NCBI GenBank assembly: GCA_023245935.1
Contig: JAHFJM010000002.1
Location: forward strand, 97,135-161,134
Source: Candidatus Peribacteria bacterium
GTDB taxonomy: Bacteria > Patescibacteriota > Gracilibacteria > Peribacterales > Peribacteraceae
Reading direction: 5' to 3'
Length of the DNA: 64,000 nucleotides
Shown: piece after piece, positions 16,763 through 25,097 of the stretch
How the letters are laid out: every line of letters begins with the position of its first letter
How positions within the stretch are numbered: position 1 is the first letter of the stretch
The notes under the pieces: generated by a model
What the model was told of the DNA's origin: nothing
Databases searched by the model: none
What the model saw: the letters and a program-made list of their open reading frames with translations, nothing else
Program-made: the position numbers and the translations under genes

Positions 16763-16794
16763 AGGTAAGCATTATCACTAACAAACAATCTTCT

Positions 16795-18252
16795 TTAGTG
16801 AAAAGGCACCGACGGTACCCTGATGTCCGGACCGCCGACCGTACCATGACATTCTTCGACCTTGCAATCCATCAATGCGTCGTACAGCCTCCGGTTTTCC
16901 GCTTGCAGTGCCGCATTGTTTTCCATGTTGCGCGCATGCAGAGCGTCGCGTTCTTTCGCAAGACCTTTCCTATCTGCTCCCGGTGCAACCACGTGTTGCA
17001 GGTAGTACGACTGCATCTGCATATCGTATTTTCCCGTACAGACAATCGCGCGAATCGAAACATCGTACTGATACTGAAGATCGTTGCATGCCGCGCACGG
17101 GCAGGAATCTTTCTTCACGCCGTCGGTCGGATCGCATTCGAACACGAACGATCCCGAAGGTGCACTTGAGCTGCTCGATGAGCTCGAGCACGACGTTGCT
17201 TCGCAGTTCTGCAACCGTGCTGCGATGTCTTTCAGCTCTGCCGTGAGCCCTTTGATCTCGGCACGTTTCTCCGCAAGCTTCTTCTTGTCTCCCTGAATAT
17301 TCTTGAGGATTGCCGAGCGCTGTTTCGCCAGTGTCTCGCTCTGTGCGCGAACTTTCGCCGTCTGTTTCTGATCGTTCAGAAGATTCATCTCGCGGTCGAT
17401 GCACTCCAGTTCCTGCTCGTACCATCCCTGTATCGATGCGAGCTGATCGATGACGGCACGCGCTTTGTTGATCGCATACACGGTGCCGTTGTAGCTGTCG
17501 GCTGCCCCCGCACAGTTTTTGCAGGTGACGGTCTTCTCGGGAAGGCGCGGACCGCGGATGGGATGAATTTCCGTGATCGCGCGGTGACATGCAGTCTCGG
17601 GCGTGATGCCCTCAAGATCGGGAGGATCCGTCCCGAGCTCCTTCACCGACCGGTAGTGCCAGGCATAGGAGACGGCGGTGTTGCCGCTTGCCACGGTCCA
17701 ATCGTCTTCGTCGCCGCTCTGCCCTCCGTCCGTGGGGTCTTTCGACGTCGTTCCGTCGGGATTGCAGCACTTGCAATCGGTTCCGCCGAAGAGAATGTGA
17801 AATTCCGTGACGGTGCCGTCGCGCATGCCATCCCGAAGATTCTTTTCGGAGAACGGACTCCAGATCATCTCGTAGTACGGCTGCGGCTCCTCTCCGTATT
17901 TTTCCCTGTACTTCTTCGGATCCACTTTCCACGAAAGTTGCGGTGTATCGAACCCCGTCGACGATGCGCAGAAAATGCAATCCGACAGATGGTCGTAGAG
18001 CGGATCGGCGAGGCGCTTCGGAACGCCGCCGGCGATTGCTTCGGCTTTGCGACGCTCTTTGATGCGCTTCGCTGCCGTGGGATTGTAGAAGTGCTCCGGG
18101 CTCGTGCATTGATTGTCTTTCGCACGGGAAGACGATGCCTGAGTGGCGGGAGGAGTCGGAGAATTTTTTGCACGCTGAGCAGTCATTGCGGCTCCGCCGA
18201 GCCCGACGACCACAACTGCCGCCGCTGCCGATATCGCGACTGAGGTGCGCAT
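16795..18252 (-). CDS. Secreted Cys-rich protein with coiled coil
   Basis: 485 residues. N-terminal signal/anchor (VAISAAAAVVVVGLGGAAM), then several Cys pairs (SDCIFCAS, TDCKCCN, VTCKNCAG), and a ~90-residue coiled coil with regular Lys/Glu/Leu spacing (about residues 290-360). A run of 8 Ser follows (CSSSSSSSSAPSG), then more Cys (CPCAAC) and another helical stretch. The CxxC pairs could bind metal or form disulfides. No enzyme motif was found. It probably acts outside the membrane. Confidence 0.75.
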   Translation of the reverse strand: MRTSVAISAAAAVVVVGLGGAAMTAQRAKNSPTPPATQASSSRAKDNQCTSPEHFYNPTAAKRIKERRKAEAIAGGVPKRLADPLYDHLSDCIFCASSTGFDTPQLSWKVDPKKYREKYGEEPQPYYEMIWSPFSEKNLRDGMRDGTVTEFHILFGGTDCKCCNPDGTTSKDPTDGGQSGDEDDWTVASGNTAVSYAWHYRSVKELGTDPPDLEGITPETACHRAITEIHPIRGPRLPEKTVTCKNCAGAADSYNGTVYAINKARAVIDQLASIQGWYEQELECIDREMNLLNDQKQTAKVRAQSETLAKQRSAILKNIQGDKKKLAEKRAEIKGLTAELKDIAARLQNCEATSCSSSSSSSSAPSGSFVFECDPTDGVKKDSCPCAACNDLQYQYDVSIRAIVCTGKYDMQMQSYYLQHVVAPGADRKGLAKERDALHARNMENNAALQAENRRLYDALMDCKVEECHGTVGGPDIRVPSVPFH

Positions 18253-18282
18253 GACAAAAGTCTAGGATAGAATTCGGGTCAC

Positions 18283-18807
18283 GTGAAGCACCATCCTTTC
18301 ATTCTCGGCATCGGACTCCTGCTCCTCTGCGGCTGCACGAAGCAGCCTGCGACTCTCACGCTCACGAGTACGGCATTCGGTGACGGCGGGATGATTCCCG
18401 CTTCGTACACATGCGACGGTGCAGACATCAGCCCGCCGCTTGCGATCGGCAATGTGCCAAAGAACGCGAAAGGTCTTGCGGTCATCATGCATGACAGCGA
18501 TACGCAATCGGAGGGAGATTTCTTGCACTGGGCAGTGTGGACGGCAGCGCCCGATGCGGTTCATTGGGCTGAGGGAAGCGTGCCCGCCGGCGTGACACAG
18601 GGGCAAAATGATGCGAATGTCAGCGGCTACACCGGTCCGTGTCCGCCCGCAGGTTCCACTCATCACTACGTGTTCGAAGTGTTTGCGTACGACGACCATT
18701 TCCCGACAATGTGGTTCGGATCAAGCAAGTCGACGATCGAGGACAACTTCCACGCGCACGTCATCGGTCACGGTGCGCTCACGGGTCTCTATCAGCGCAC
18801 CAAGTAA
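18283..18807 (+). CDS. PEBP family (YbhB/YbcL-like) lipoprotein
   Basis: 174 residues starting at GTG 18283, 9 nt after a TAGAAT box (18268-18273). The signal ends in a lipobox-like LLLLCGC, predicting a lipid-attached protein. The PEBP core is clear: PASYTCDGADISPPL, a central VIMHDSD and HWAVW (the PEBP ligand-binding D-x-D and H-W pair), and later GPCPPAGSTHHYVF. Family members bind anionic ligands; the bacterial role is unknown. Confidence 0.9.
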   Translation: MKHHPFILGIGLLLLCGCTKQPATLTLTSTAFGDGGMIPASYTCDGADISPPLAIGNVPKNAKGLAVIMHDSDTQSEGDFLHWAVWTAAPDAVHWAEGSVPAGVTQGQNDANVSGYTGPCPPAGSTHHYVFEVFAYDDHFPTMWFGSSKSTIEDNFHAHVIGHGALTGLYQRTK

Positions 18808-18817
18808 TCGAGAGTTC

Positions 18818-19309
18818 TCACTGATACGTCAGCGTCATCGAATCGCTGTGACTGAACCCCGCGCTCTTGCCATCAAAATGAAACGGCACTGTTTTGCTTG
18901 TTTTATTCACGGAACCGCTGAAATCGGCGCTTGCCGGAATGTTCACGAAGAACGGGCTGCAGACTCCTTTCATCGTGCCGCTGATCACTCCGTTGTCCTG
19001 ACCGCTGAACGTGGCTTTGACCGTGCCGTCACACGTTCCGGAAACCGTACCGGTCACAGAGCCGCCTCCGAGCGGAATGTTTGCGGTGATGTGCACGTCA
19101 TTGCCTTTATAGGTGTACGTTCCCGTCGCGACAACCGTTCCTTCCGGTTCGGGCTCATCGTCGAATCCGCCCATCAGACATTGTAAAATTTCGATGTCCT
19201 GACAATGGCTGAAATAGTAACCCATTGCTTCATTGGAGCCGAGGAGAGCCAGTATCAGAAAAACGAGGAGAAATCCCATTGCCGATCCGCATCCCATTCG
19301 AGAAGACAT
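18818..19309 (-). CDS. Membrane-anchored beta-rich protein, unknown
   Basis: 163 residues with an N-terminal hydrophobic segment (MGFLLVFLILALLGS). A Cys pair and an acidic DDEPEPEG linker follow, then a Gly/Thr-rich repetitive beta region (GTYTYKGNDVHITANIPLGG, VTGTVSGTCDGTVKATFSG). The pattern suggests an extracytoplasmic beta-sandwich. The stop is 10 nt from the convergent PEBP gene. No family was recognised. Confidence 0.7.
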   Translation of the reverse strand: MSSRMGCGSAMGFLLVFLILALLGSNEAMGYYFSHCQDIEILQCLMGGFDDEPEPEGTVVATGTYTYKGNDVHITANIPLGGGSVTGTVSGTCDGTVKATFSGQDNGVISGTMKGVCSPFFVNIPASADFSGSVNKTSKTVPFHFDGKSAGFSHSDSMTLTYQ

Positions 19310-19360
19310 TGCGGATTATTGAATCAGGAGCAAGGGAAAAAATCAACCTGCTCTTTTCCT

Positions 19361-19993
19361 CTACTCCGGAAACACAATCACTTCACCGTTTGCAAGCGTG
19401 ATGTTTTGTACGATTGCATCCAACGCCGCCTGCACCCTCCGCTCATCGGTCACAGTGAATTCTCTGATCGACCCCGCTTCGTAATTTGCAAACTGCGTCT
19501 GTCCGATGCGTTGCCTGATGTCGTAGCAAACGTTCCCGACGGAGAGCCGGTACAGACGATCATGCGCGTAGTGTCCCGCACCCGCATCACCGAGAGGAGT
19601 GAAGAGGCTTGTACCGTAACCGGTGTCGTGATGAAGAACCGGTGTGAGACCGCTAGAACCGTCCGGTTGCATCGTGAGACAGTCACTCTCCGTCACTCCT
19701 GTTCGCTTCGTGATACCGACACCCGCACTCTCGAAATTCGTTCCGGAATACCCCGGGGCATTCCAATAGAAGCAATACTCAAAACCAGGTTCACAGGGCG
19801 GAATATAGGAAATGGCAAGAACCTGTTCCGGCGCAGTGACGAGTGCGAATGCGGCAGGGGATGAAAATGTAATCGTTCCATCGGTGACGGATTGCAGAGA
19901 AGCACCTGTAGAAGATTCCCCGGGAGAACTGCTCAGCGAGCATGCTGCAAGCAAGAAGAGTGACAGGAGGAGAGAGGTGTGAGAGGTGCGCAT
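19361..19993 (-). CDS. Putative lipoprotein, unknown
   Basis: 210 residues from ATG 19993. The signal SLLLSLFLLAACS has a lipobox (LAAC), so the mature protein starts at Cys 18. A TATAAT box on the minus strand (20007-20012) lies 13 nt upstream and supports this start over a longer frame. The mature part is Ser-rich at first, then has several cysteines (CEPGFEYCFYW, DCL, VCYD). No motif was recognised. Confidence 0.7.
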   Translation of the reverse strand: MRTSHTSLLLSLFLLAACSLSSSPGESSTGASLQSVTDGTITFSSPAAFALVTAPEQVLAISYIPPCEPGFEYCFYWNAPGYSGTNFESAGVGITKRTGVTESDCLTMQPDGSSGLTPVLHHDTGYGTSLFTPLGDAGAGHYAHDRLYRLSVGNVCYDIRQRIGQTQFANYEAGSIREFTVTDERRVQAALDAIVQNITLANGEVIVFPE

Positions 19994-20105
19994 ACAGGAG
20001 GAGACGATTATACCGAGTGATTCTGTCATCAGACGAGTGCAATCTCCGTCCTGCGCATCATAATCCGACTCGCCATACGTCTGAAGAGGTATACACTCTT
20101 GCCTC

Positions 20106-20777
20106 ATGAGATTCCTTGCACTCCAAACGGACGTCGAACTCCTGAAGAAGCAATTCATTCCGGAAGGCGAACACGAAATTCTGACCGTCACAAGACATCC
20201 GATCAAGTTCGTGACCGAATTTTTCGGAAAGACATTGATTGTCCTTCTTCTGACAACCGTACTCGGTCTCATCTTGGAGTTCCTGACGAGCAGTCTCACG
20301 CAGAATATTGTCTACGGTCTGGCGTTGATCGTGGTCCTTTCGTACCTCTACCAAATCGTGAAATCGTACATCGCCTGGCGTTACAACTTTCTGATCGTCA
20401 CCTCCGAGAAATTGATCATCATCCATCACGAATCGTTCCTCCATCAGTACGTCAACACCATCCATCTCAACAATATCAGGAGCACCAGATTCGAATCGCA
20501 ATTCTTCGGGATCTTCCGGTGCGGCATCCTCTCCATCGACCTCCTTGAGTTGGAAGGGGGTTCCACGGAAGTCTTGGTTTTGTCGTACATCCCTACGCCG
20601 GACACCATCGCCAGCGCCATCGAACATGCAATCGCACTGAAGCAACAGAGGAAAGAAGGTACGGATACTCCGCAGGAACAGGAGGAGAAAGCAGAAGACA
20701 TCAAAGAATCGCTGGAGAAGGAAGTGGAGCATCCGCCGACAAGCGACGAAGCTGCACGGGGAACAAAGCCGGAGTAG
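20106..20777 (+). CDS. Bacterial PH-domain (YdbS-like) membrane protein
   Basis: 223 residues. Two hydrophobic helices (FGKTLIVLLLTTVLGLILEF and NIVYGLALIVVLSYLYQIV) are followed by a bPH-type beta domain: YNFLIVTSEKLIIIHHESF and the family-typical VNTIHLNNIRSTRFESQFFGIFRCG. The C-terminal ~45 residues are a Glu/Lys-rich tail. A TATACACT-type box lies ~8 nt before the ATG. It stands just before the sugar genes but may be independent. The bPH_2 call is by pattern; its ligand is unknown. Confidence 0.75.
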   Translation: MRFLALQTDVELLKKQFIPEGEHEILTVTRHPIKFVTEFFGKTLIVLLLTTVLGLILEFLTSSLTQNIVYGLALIVVLSYLYQIVKSYIAWRYNFLIVTSEKLIIIHHESFLHQYVNTIHLNNIRSTRFESQFFGIFRCGILSIDLLELEGGSTEVLVLSYIPTPDTIASAIEHAIALKQQRKEGTDTPQEQEEKAEDIKESLEKEVEHPPTSDEAARGTKPE

Positions 20778-20789
20778 AGTTGCTCGCGC

Positions 20790-21902
20790 ATGCAATGCGA
20801 TCTTCTCATCGTCGGTTGCGGTCCGGTAGGCTGTACCGTTGCAGAGCGCGCGGCGAACAGAGGATGGTCATCCGTCATTCTCGACCGCAGGAACCACATC
20901 GCGGGAAACTGCTACGACTCTCCGTACGACAACGGCGTGCTCATCCACCGCTACGGCCCGCATTATTTCCGCACGGACAAACGCGAGATCATCGACTACC
21001 TCTCGCCGTTCACGGGATGGATTCCGGGGAATTACAGAGTGAAAAGCCAGGTGAAAGGAACGCTGTATCCGTTTCCCATCAATCTCGACACATTGGAGCA
21101 GTTTTTCGGAAAGAAGCTGGATGAAGCCTCGGGTGCGGCACTTCTCCAAGCCCTTCGCGAACCGTTTGAACACCCGACGAATTCGGAAGAGTTCGTGCTC
21201 TCAAAGGTTGGCAGAGAACTCTATGAAGCATTCTACCTCGGCTACACGCTGAAGCAGTGGGACAAGCATCCGAGAGAATTGGATCCATCGGTCTGCGGTC
21301 GCATCCCCGTGCGTTTCAATCGTGATGATCGTTACTCGGATGCGGAATTTCAGCTGACACCCGACAAGGGATTCTCGGCCATGTTCGCCCGCATGATCGA
21401 CCATCCGCTCATCACGAAAAAACTGGGAACGGAATACCGTGAGGTCTCTTCCGTGATTCAACCAAGAGTCGCAACCGTCTACTGCGGACCGCTCGATGAG
21501 TACTTCGGCACTTCGCTCGGACCGCTGCCGTGGCGATCGCTGTTCTTCGAGTACCGCATCGAGAAGCAAGAATTCGTGCAGCCGTGCGTGCAGATCAACT
21601 ATCCCGATGCACACGACTACACCAGGAGCGTTGAGATCAAACACGTGACGGGACAGAAGCACGCCGAGACCGTAATCGCACATGAGTACGCCAAAGCGAC
21701 GGGCGAACCGTACTACCCCATCCCCTGCCCGGAGTCGCGAACACTCTACGAGAAATATCGCCGCATGGCGGAAAAAGAGACGCGAACCAAACGCGTCTAC
21801 TTCGCAGGAAGACTGGCAACGTATCGTTACATCAATACCGATCAGGCGATTGAAGAAGCGCTTCAGGTTTTCGAGCGGATCGGGCAAGATGCGCTTCGTT
21901 GA
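20790..21902 (+). CDS. glf: UDP-galactopyranose mutase
   Basis: 370 residues, usual Glf length. A flavoenzyme that converts UDP-galactopyranose to UDP-galactofuranose for cell-surface glycans. The FAD-binding GCGPVGCTVAERAANRG is at the N-terminus, followed by NHIAGNCYDS and HRYGPHYFRT, and later FYLGYTLKQWD and the C-terminal FAGRLATYRYINTDQAIEEA FAD motif. It overlaps the next glycosyltransferase by 4 nt. Confidence 0.95.
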   Translation: MQCDLLIVGCGPVGCTVAERAANRGWSSVILDRRNHIAGNCYDSPYDNGVLIHRYGPHYFRTDKREIIDYLSPFTGWIPGNYRVKSQVKGTLYPFPINLDTLEQFFGKKLDEASGAALLQALREPFEHPTNSEEFVLSKVGRELYEAFYLGYTLKQWDKHPRELDPSVCGRIPVRFNRDDRYSDAEFQLTPDKGFSAMFARMIDHPLITKKLGTEYREVSSVIQPRVATVYCGPLDEYFGTSLGPLPWRSLFFEYRIEKQEFVQPCVQINYPDAHDYTRSVEIKHVTGQKHAETVIAHEYAKATGEPYYPIPCPESRTLYEKYRRMAEKETRTKRVYFAGRLATYRYINTDQAIEEALQVFERIGQDALR

Positions 21903-22612
21903 GTCCTCTGCTTGTCATCATGCCGGCATACAACGAAGAAGCTGCGATTGCACCGGTGGTGAAGGCATGGTCGATCGTGCTGAGTGCAGTGGTACCGGAT
22001 CATACTCTGTATGTTCTGAACGACGGTTCGAAGGACGGAACACTTGCAAAACTTCGATCTCTCGAAAAAGAAATGCCAAACCTGAAGGTAGTCGACAAGC
22101 AAAACACAGGACACGGACCCACGTGCGTCGAAGGGTACACGTTGGCTCTCAGAGAAGGTGCCGACTGGATTCTGCAGATCGACTCGGACGGGCAATGCGA
22201 TCCTTGTTACTTTGAATCTCTGTGGCGTCTTCGAGAGAAACATCCGGTGATCTACGGATTTCGACGAAAGCGCGAAGATGGAATGCTGCGGCTCTTCATT
22301 TCACGCTGCATCAGCGTTCTCATCGTGCTCTCCTGCGGCGTGTGGGTGAGGGACAGCAATGTCCCGTACCGTCTGATGCGAAGAGATGCGCTTTTGAAAG
22401 CACTGCCGAACATTCCCGCCGACTTCTCACTCGCAAACATTCTGCTCTCCGTTTTTCAGGAGTCGCAGACCGGGATCACGTGGGTACCGATTGTTTTTCG
22501 CACACGAACCGGAGGCGTATCGTCCATGAAGATGCGAACATTCCTGCCGCACGCACGAGCACTGATGTCGCAGCTTCGCCGCTCCTCACGGCTTCTTCGC
22601 AGAACTGCGTGA
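21899..22612 (+). CDS. Family 2 glycosyltransferase (TTG start)
   Basis: 237 residues from TTG 21899, which overlaps the glf stop (TTGA). The in-frame ATG at residue 8 would cut off the first beta strand (LLVIMPAYNEE), so TTG is preferred. GT-A fold motifs are visible: PAYNEE, NDGSKDGT and QIDSDGQCDP (the D-x-D metal site). A hydrophobic pair of helices lies around FISRCISVLIVLSCGVWV. It likely transfers a sugar to a lipid or polymer carrier, coupled with Glf. The acceptor is unknown. Confidence 0.88.
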   Translation: MSPLLVIMPAYNEEAAIAPVVKAWSIVLSAVVPDHTLYVLNDGSKDGTLAKLRSLEKEMPNLKVVDKQNTGHGPTCVEGYTLALREGADWILQIDSDGQCDPCYFESLWRLREKHPVIYGFRRKREDGMLRLFISRCISVLIVLSCGVWVRDSNVPYRLMRRDALLKALPNIPADFSLANILLSVFQESQTGITWVPIVFRTRTGGVSSMKMRTFLPHARALMSQLRRSSRLLRRTA

Positions 22613-24196
22613 AGTCTCCGGTTTCAGAACATATCGAATCAGTCCGATGGAATACCCCCCATCGGAAATCCTTTCGGAAATAGCAATATCGTAGCGCTCC
22701 TCCACTGCTGCCTTTGCCGCATCATCCGGAAGATTTGGAAAATCAATGAAAGAGAATTCCTTGGGAGGAGTATCCATCATGGGGATGTCATCAATCAACA
22801 GATAGACCGGAAAGAACCCAGTGGGAGACCATGTGCGACGGAACGTGACGGGGTCGATCGGATCGCGGTGGCTGCGGTAGGCATCGGGCGGGAATGCAAT
22901 GATCGTGCCGCTTCCCGGTCGTATGCGCTGAAAGGCTCGATCTTGCAGCGTAAACAATTTTCTGTATTCCAGATTGTAGGCCAGCTGATCCCGACCCATG
23001 AGACAACAATCGTCCTTGGTTCCGAGTGCGTACATCTGGTGCGAGCCGAAGAGGAACGTCCCAAGCAGCTCCGCGGAGACCGGATCGACACTCCGGAACA
23101 TCGACACACCGCTGAGAATCACAGCGACCATCAGAAGAGCAACGGAGACTTTGCCCTTCCGTCCGATCGCAAGCGCACTCTCCGAGAAGAGCAGAATGCC
23201 GAGCGGGAACAGCGGCATCAAATAACGCACATTGTTGTAGGGAACGTAGCGCGTGAGGGAATAGATGCCGGTGAGATAGAGAAATGCAATGAATCCGACG
23301 GAAGCAGCATGCTTCGTGCTCTTTCGGCCGATGTCCCTCTGCCAGAACCAAAGTAAAAGTCCGCAGAGAGTGATCGCGGTCTGGAACCACGTGAACTGGA
23401 ACAGGAGAATCTCCGTGAGGAATGTCAGAAAACGCTCATGGAGCAGATCGATGCTGAGCATCGCATGCAGCAATGCTCCCGGCGCAGTATCGTCATGCAG
23501 AAGAGTATTTCCCAGATGATGTTGCAAGAGCTCGTGGAATCCGTACAAGAAGAGGGGGAGGAGAAGCCAAAAGCGCCGGAGTCCCGCTTTCAGTGCTGCC
23601 GGAAGGAAGTGATGAGCAGTCCGAACGGAGAACATCCAAAACCCGATCAGTGTGAGACCGTAGAGCATCACCCCGCTCTCCTTCGTGAACACCATCATGA
23701 TGCCAACGAGCACCGCCCATTTCTCATGACCGTGGAGCAGCAGCGCAAGAAGGATCACGAAGAAGATCGTGACACCGCTGTCGAAGTTGTAGTCGATGAG
23801 ATTCGAGACGATCACCGGTTGCAGTGCGAAGAGCATGACGCAGAGCGACCGAAACAGTCGCGATGCCGTAGGAAAGAAGAGTCGGCAGAGCGCGGAGAAA
23901 GCAAGAACGGATGCCGCTCCCAGAACGAACATCAACGTATGCATGAGGAAGACGGAGCCCGGGAAGTAATATTCCGGAATCGCGAAGAGAGTGACAAAGA
24001 AGAGCGTCGGATGCGCGTAACACAGGAAATTCTGCCACTGGAATGTTTCGTGCGCAGCACCGCGCACGCATTCGACGAATGCCTGACCGTCCCAGACGGG
24101 CAGGGAGAACCAGTACGGTGCGACGAGAAGGAAGAGCAGAAAAAGCCCCGGAAGGACTTCGAGGTTTCGTCGAAGAAGACTGACGAGGGCTGTCAT
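22586..24196 (-). CDS. Polytopic GT-C-like/DUF2079-like membrane protein
   Basis: 536 residues with about 9-11 membrane helices and a C-terminal soluble domain (~150 residues). Early acidic motif: LPVWDGQAFVECVRG, then FQWQNFLCYAHPTLFF. The architecture suits DUF2079 or GT-C glycosyltransferases that use lipid-linked sugars. Its 3' end overlaps the convergent GT2 gene by 27 nt. The specific activity is not known. Confidence 0.7.
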   Translation of the reverse strand: MTALVSLLRRNLEVLPGLFLLFLLVAPYWFSLPVWDGQAFVECVRGAAHETFQWQNFLCYAHPTLFFVTLFAIPEYYFPGSVFLMHTLMFVLGAASVLAFSALCRLFFPTASRLFRSLCVMLFALQPVIVSNLIDYNFDSGVTIFFVILLALLLHGHEKWAVLVGIMMVFTKESGVMLYGLTLIGFWMFSVRTAHHFLPAALKAGLRRFWLLLPLFLYGFHELLQHHLGNTLLHDDTAPGALLHAMLSIDLLHERFLTFLTEILLFQFTWFQTAITLCGLLLWFWQRDIGRKSTKHAASVGFIAFLYLTGIYSLTRYVPYNNVRYLMPLFPLGILLFSESALAIGRKGKVSVALLMVAVILSGVSMFRSVDPVSAELLGTFLFGSHQMYALGTKDDCCLMGRDQLAYNLEYRKLFTLQDRAFQRIRPGSGTIIAFPPDAYRSHRDPIDPVTFRRTWSPTGFFPVYLLIDDIPMMDTPPKEFSFIDFPNLPDDAAKAAVEERYDIAISERISDGGYSIGLIRYVLKPETSRSSAKKP

Positions 24197-24260
24197 GGGA
24201 GCATTGTTTCAAACGCACACGAGAGAGTCAAACAAGGAACGGGCTGCTGAATTCCGGCAA

Positions 24261-24312
24261 TTTTTTGTGTAGAGTGCGTTCGTGACTCAAGGCAGTGCGA
24301 AAACGCCGGTAT
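24261..24312 (+). repeat. Duplicated leader, copy 1
   Basis: 52 nt covering a T run, TAGAGT -10-like box (24270-24275), 6-nt gap, GTG start and the first codons of the deacetylase gene. It matches 25046-25097 at about 45 of 52 positions (counted by eye). Confidence 0.7.
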
Positions 24313-25043
24313 CTCTGAAGAGAACGCTGATGCAGCTTGCATTCGGATCGCTCATCGTTCTCTCGCTCTCCGCATTCTCCCCGGAGAAGCAGCGCTTCCG
24401 CGTGCCGATCCTGATGTACCACTACATTCAAAGTCTCCCGCCTCCGCGGGACAGAATGGGCAGAGGACTCACCGTGACTCCCAAAACATTTGCACGCCAG
24501 TTGGATACTCTGACCGAAAAAGGGTACCAGACGATCGATTTCGCAACGCTTGCAAGAAGCGGTGCCACCCTTCCGAAAAAACCCATTCTCCTCACATTCG
24601 ATGACGGGTACGACGATGCGTACTCGCAGGCGCTGCCCGTCCTTCTGGCTCACCACATGCACGCTACTTTTTACATTGTGACGGGATTCGTCGGAACGCC
24701 ACACTACGTCACGTGGGCAGAGCTGAAGACGATGCGCGATGCGGGTATGGACATTGCCGCACATACGGTGCACCACGACGATCTGAGGAAACTGCCTGCG
24801 GAGAAACAGGCAAAGGAAATCCTTGGCAGCATCAAGACACTGCAAGAGAACCTCTCCGTACGCGTGCAGAGCTTCGCCTATCCGTCCGGACGCCATACCA
24901 ACGCCGCGGTGAGAACGTTGAGGAGCGAAGGCATTCCATTTGCCGTCACGACCCGACCGGGCATTGCGAGCGATAGAATGAACCCCCTGTTGCTCCCGCG
25001 CGTACGAATGAAAGAGACAACGAATCTCAGTATCATGTTCTGA
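24282..25043 (+). CDS. Polysaccharide deacetylase (NodB family)
   Basis: 253 residues from GTG 24282, whose leader is duplicated before the next gene. A membrane helix (LMQLAFGSLIVLSLSAFS) is followed by the NodB domain: YHYIQSLPPP, motif 1 TFDDGYDD (catalytic Asp and metal Asp), motif 2 HTVHHDDL (metal His pair), and FAYPSGRH. It probably removes N-acetyl groups from a surface glycan outside the membrane. It lies between sugar transferases and an ABC exporter. Confidence 0.93.
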   Translation: MTQGSAKTPVSLKRTLMQLAFGSLIVLSLSAFSPEKQRFRVPILMYHYIQSLPPPRDRMGRGLTVTPKTFARQLDTLTEKGYQTIDFATLARSGATLPKKPILLTFDDGYDDAYSQALPVLLAHHMHATFYIVTGFVGTPHYVTWAELKTMRDAGMDIAAHTVHHDDLRKLPAEKQAKEILGSIKTLQENLSVRVQSFAYPSGRHTNAAVRTLRSEGIPFAVTTRPGIASDRMNPLLLPRVRMKETTNLSIMF

Positions 25044-25045
25044 GC

Positions 25046-25097
25046 TTTTTTGTGTACAGTGTTTTCGTGACTCAAGACAGTACGAAAGCGCCGGCAT
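25046..25097 (+). repeat. Duplicated leader, copy 2
   Basis: Second copy of the 52-nt leader, with TACAGT (25055-25060) 6 nt before GTG 25067. It starts 3 nt after the deacetylase stop. See copy 1. Confidence 0.7.
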
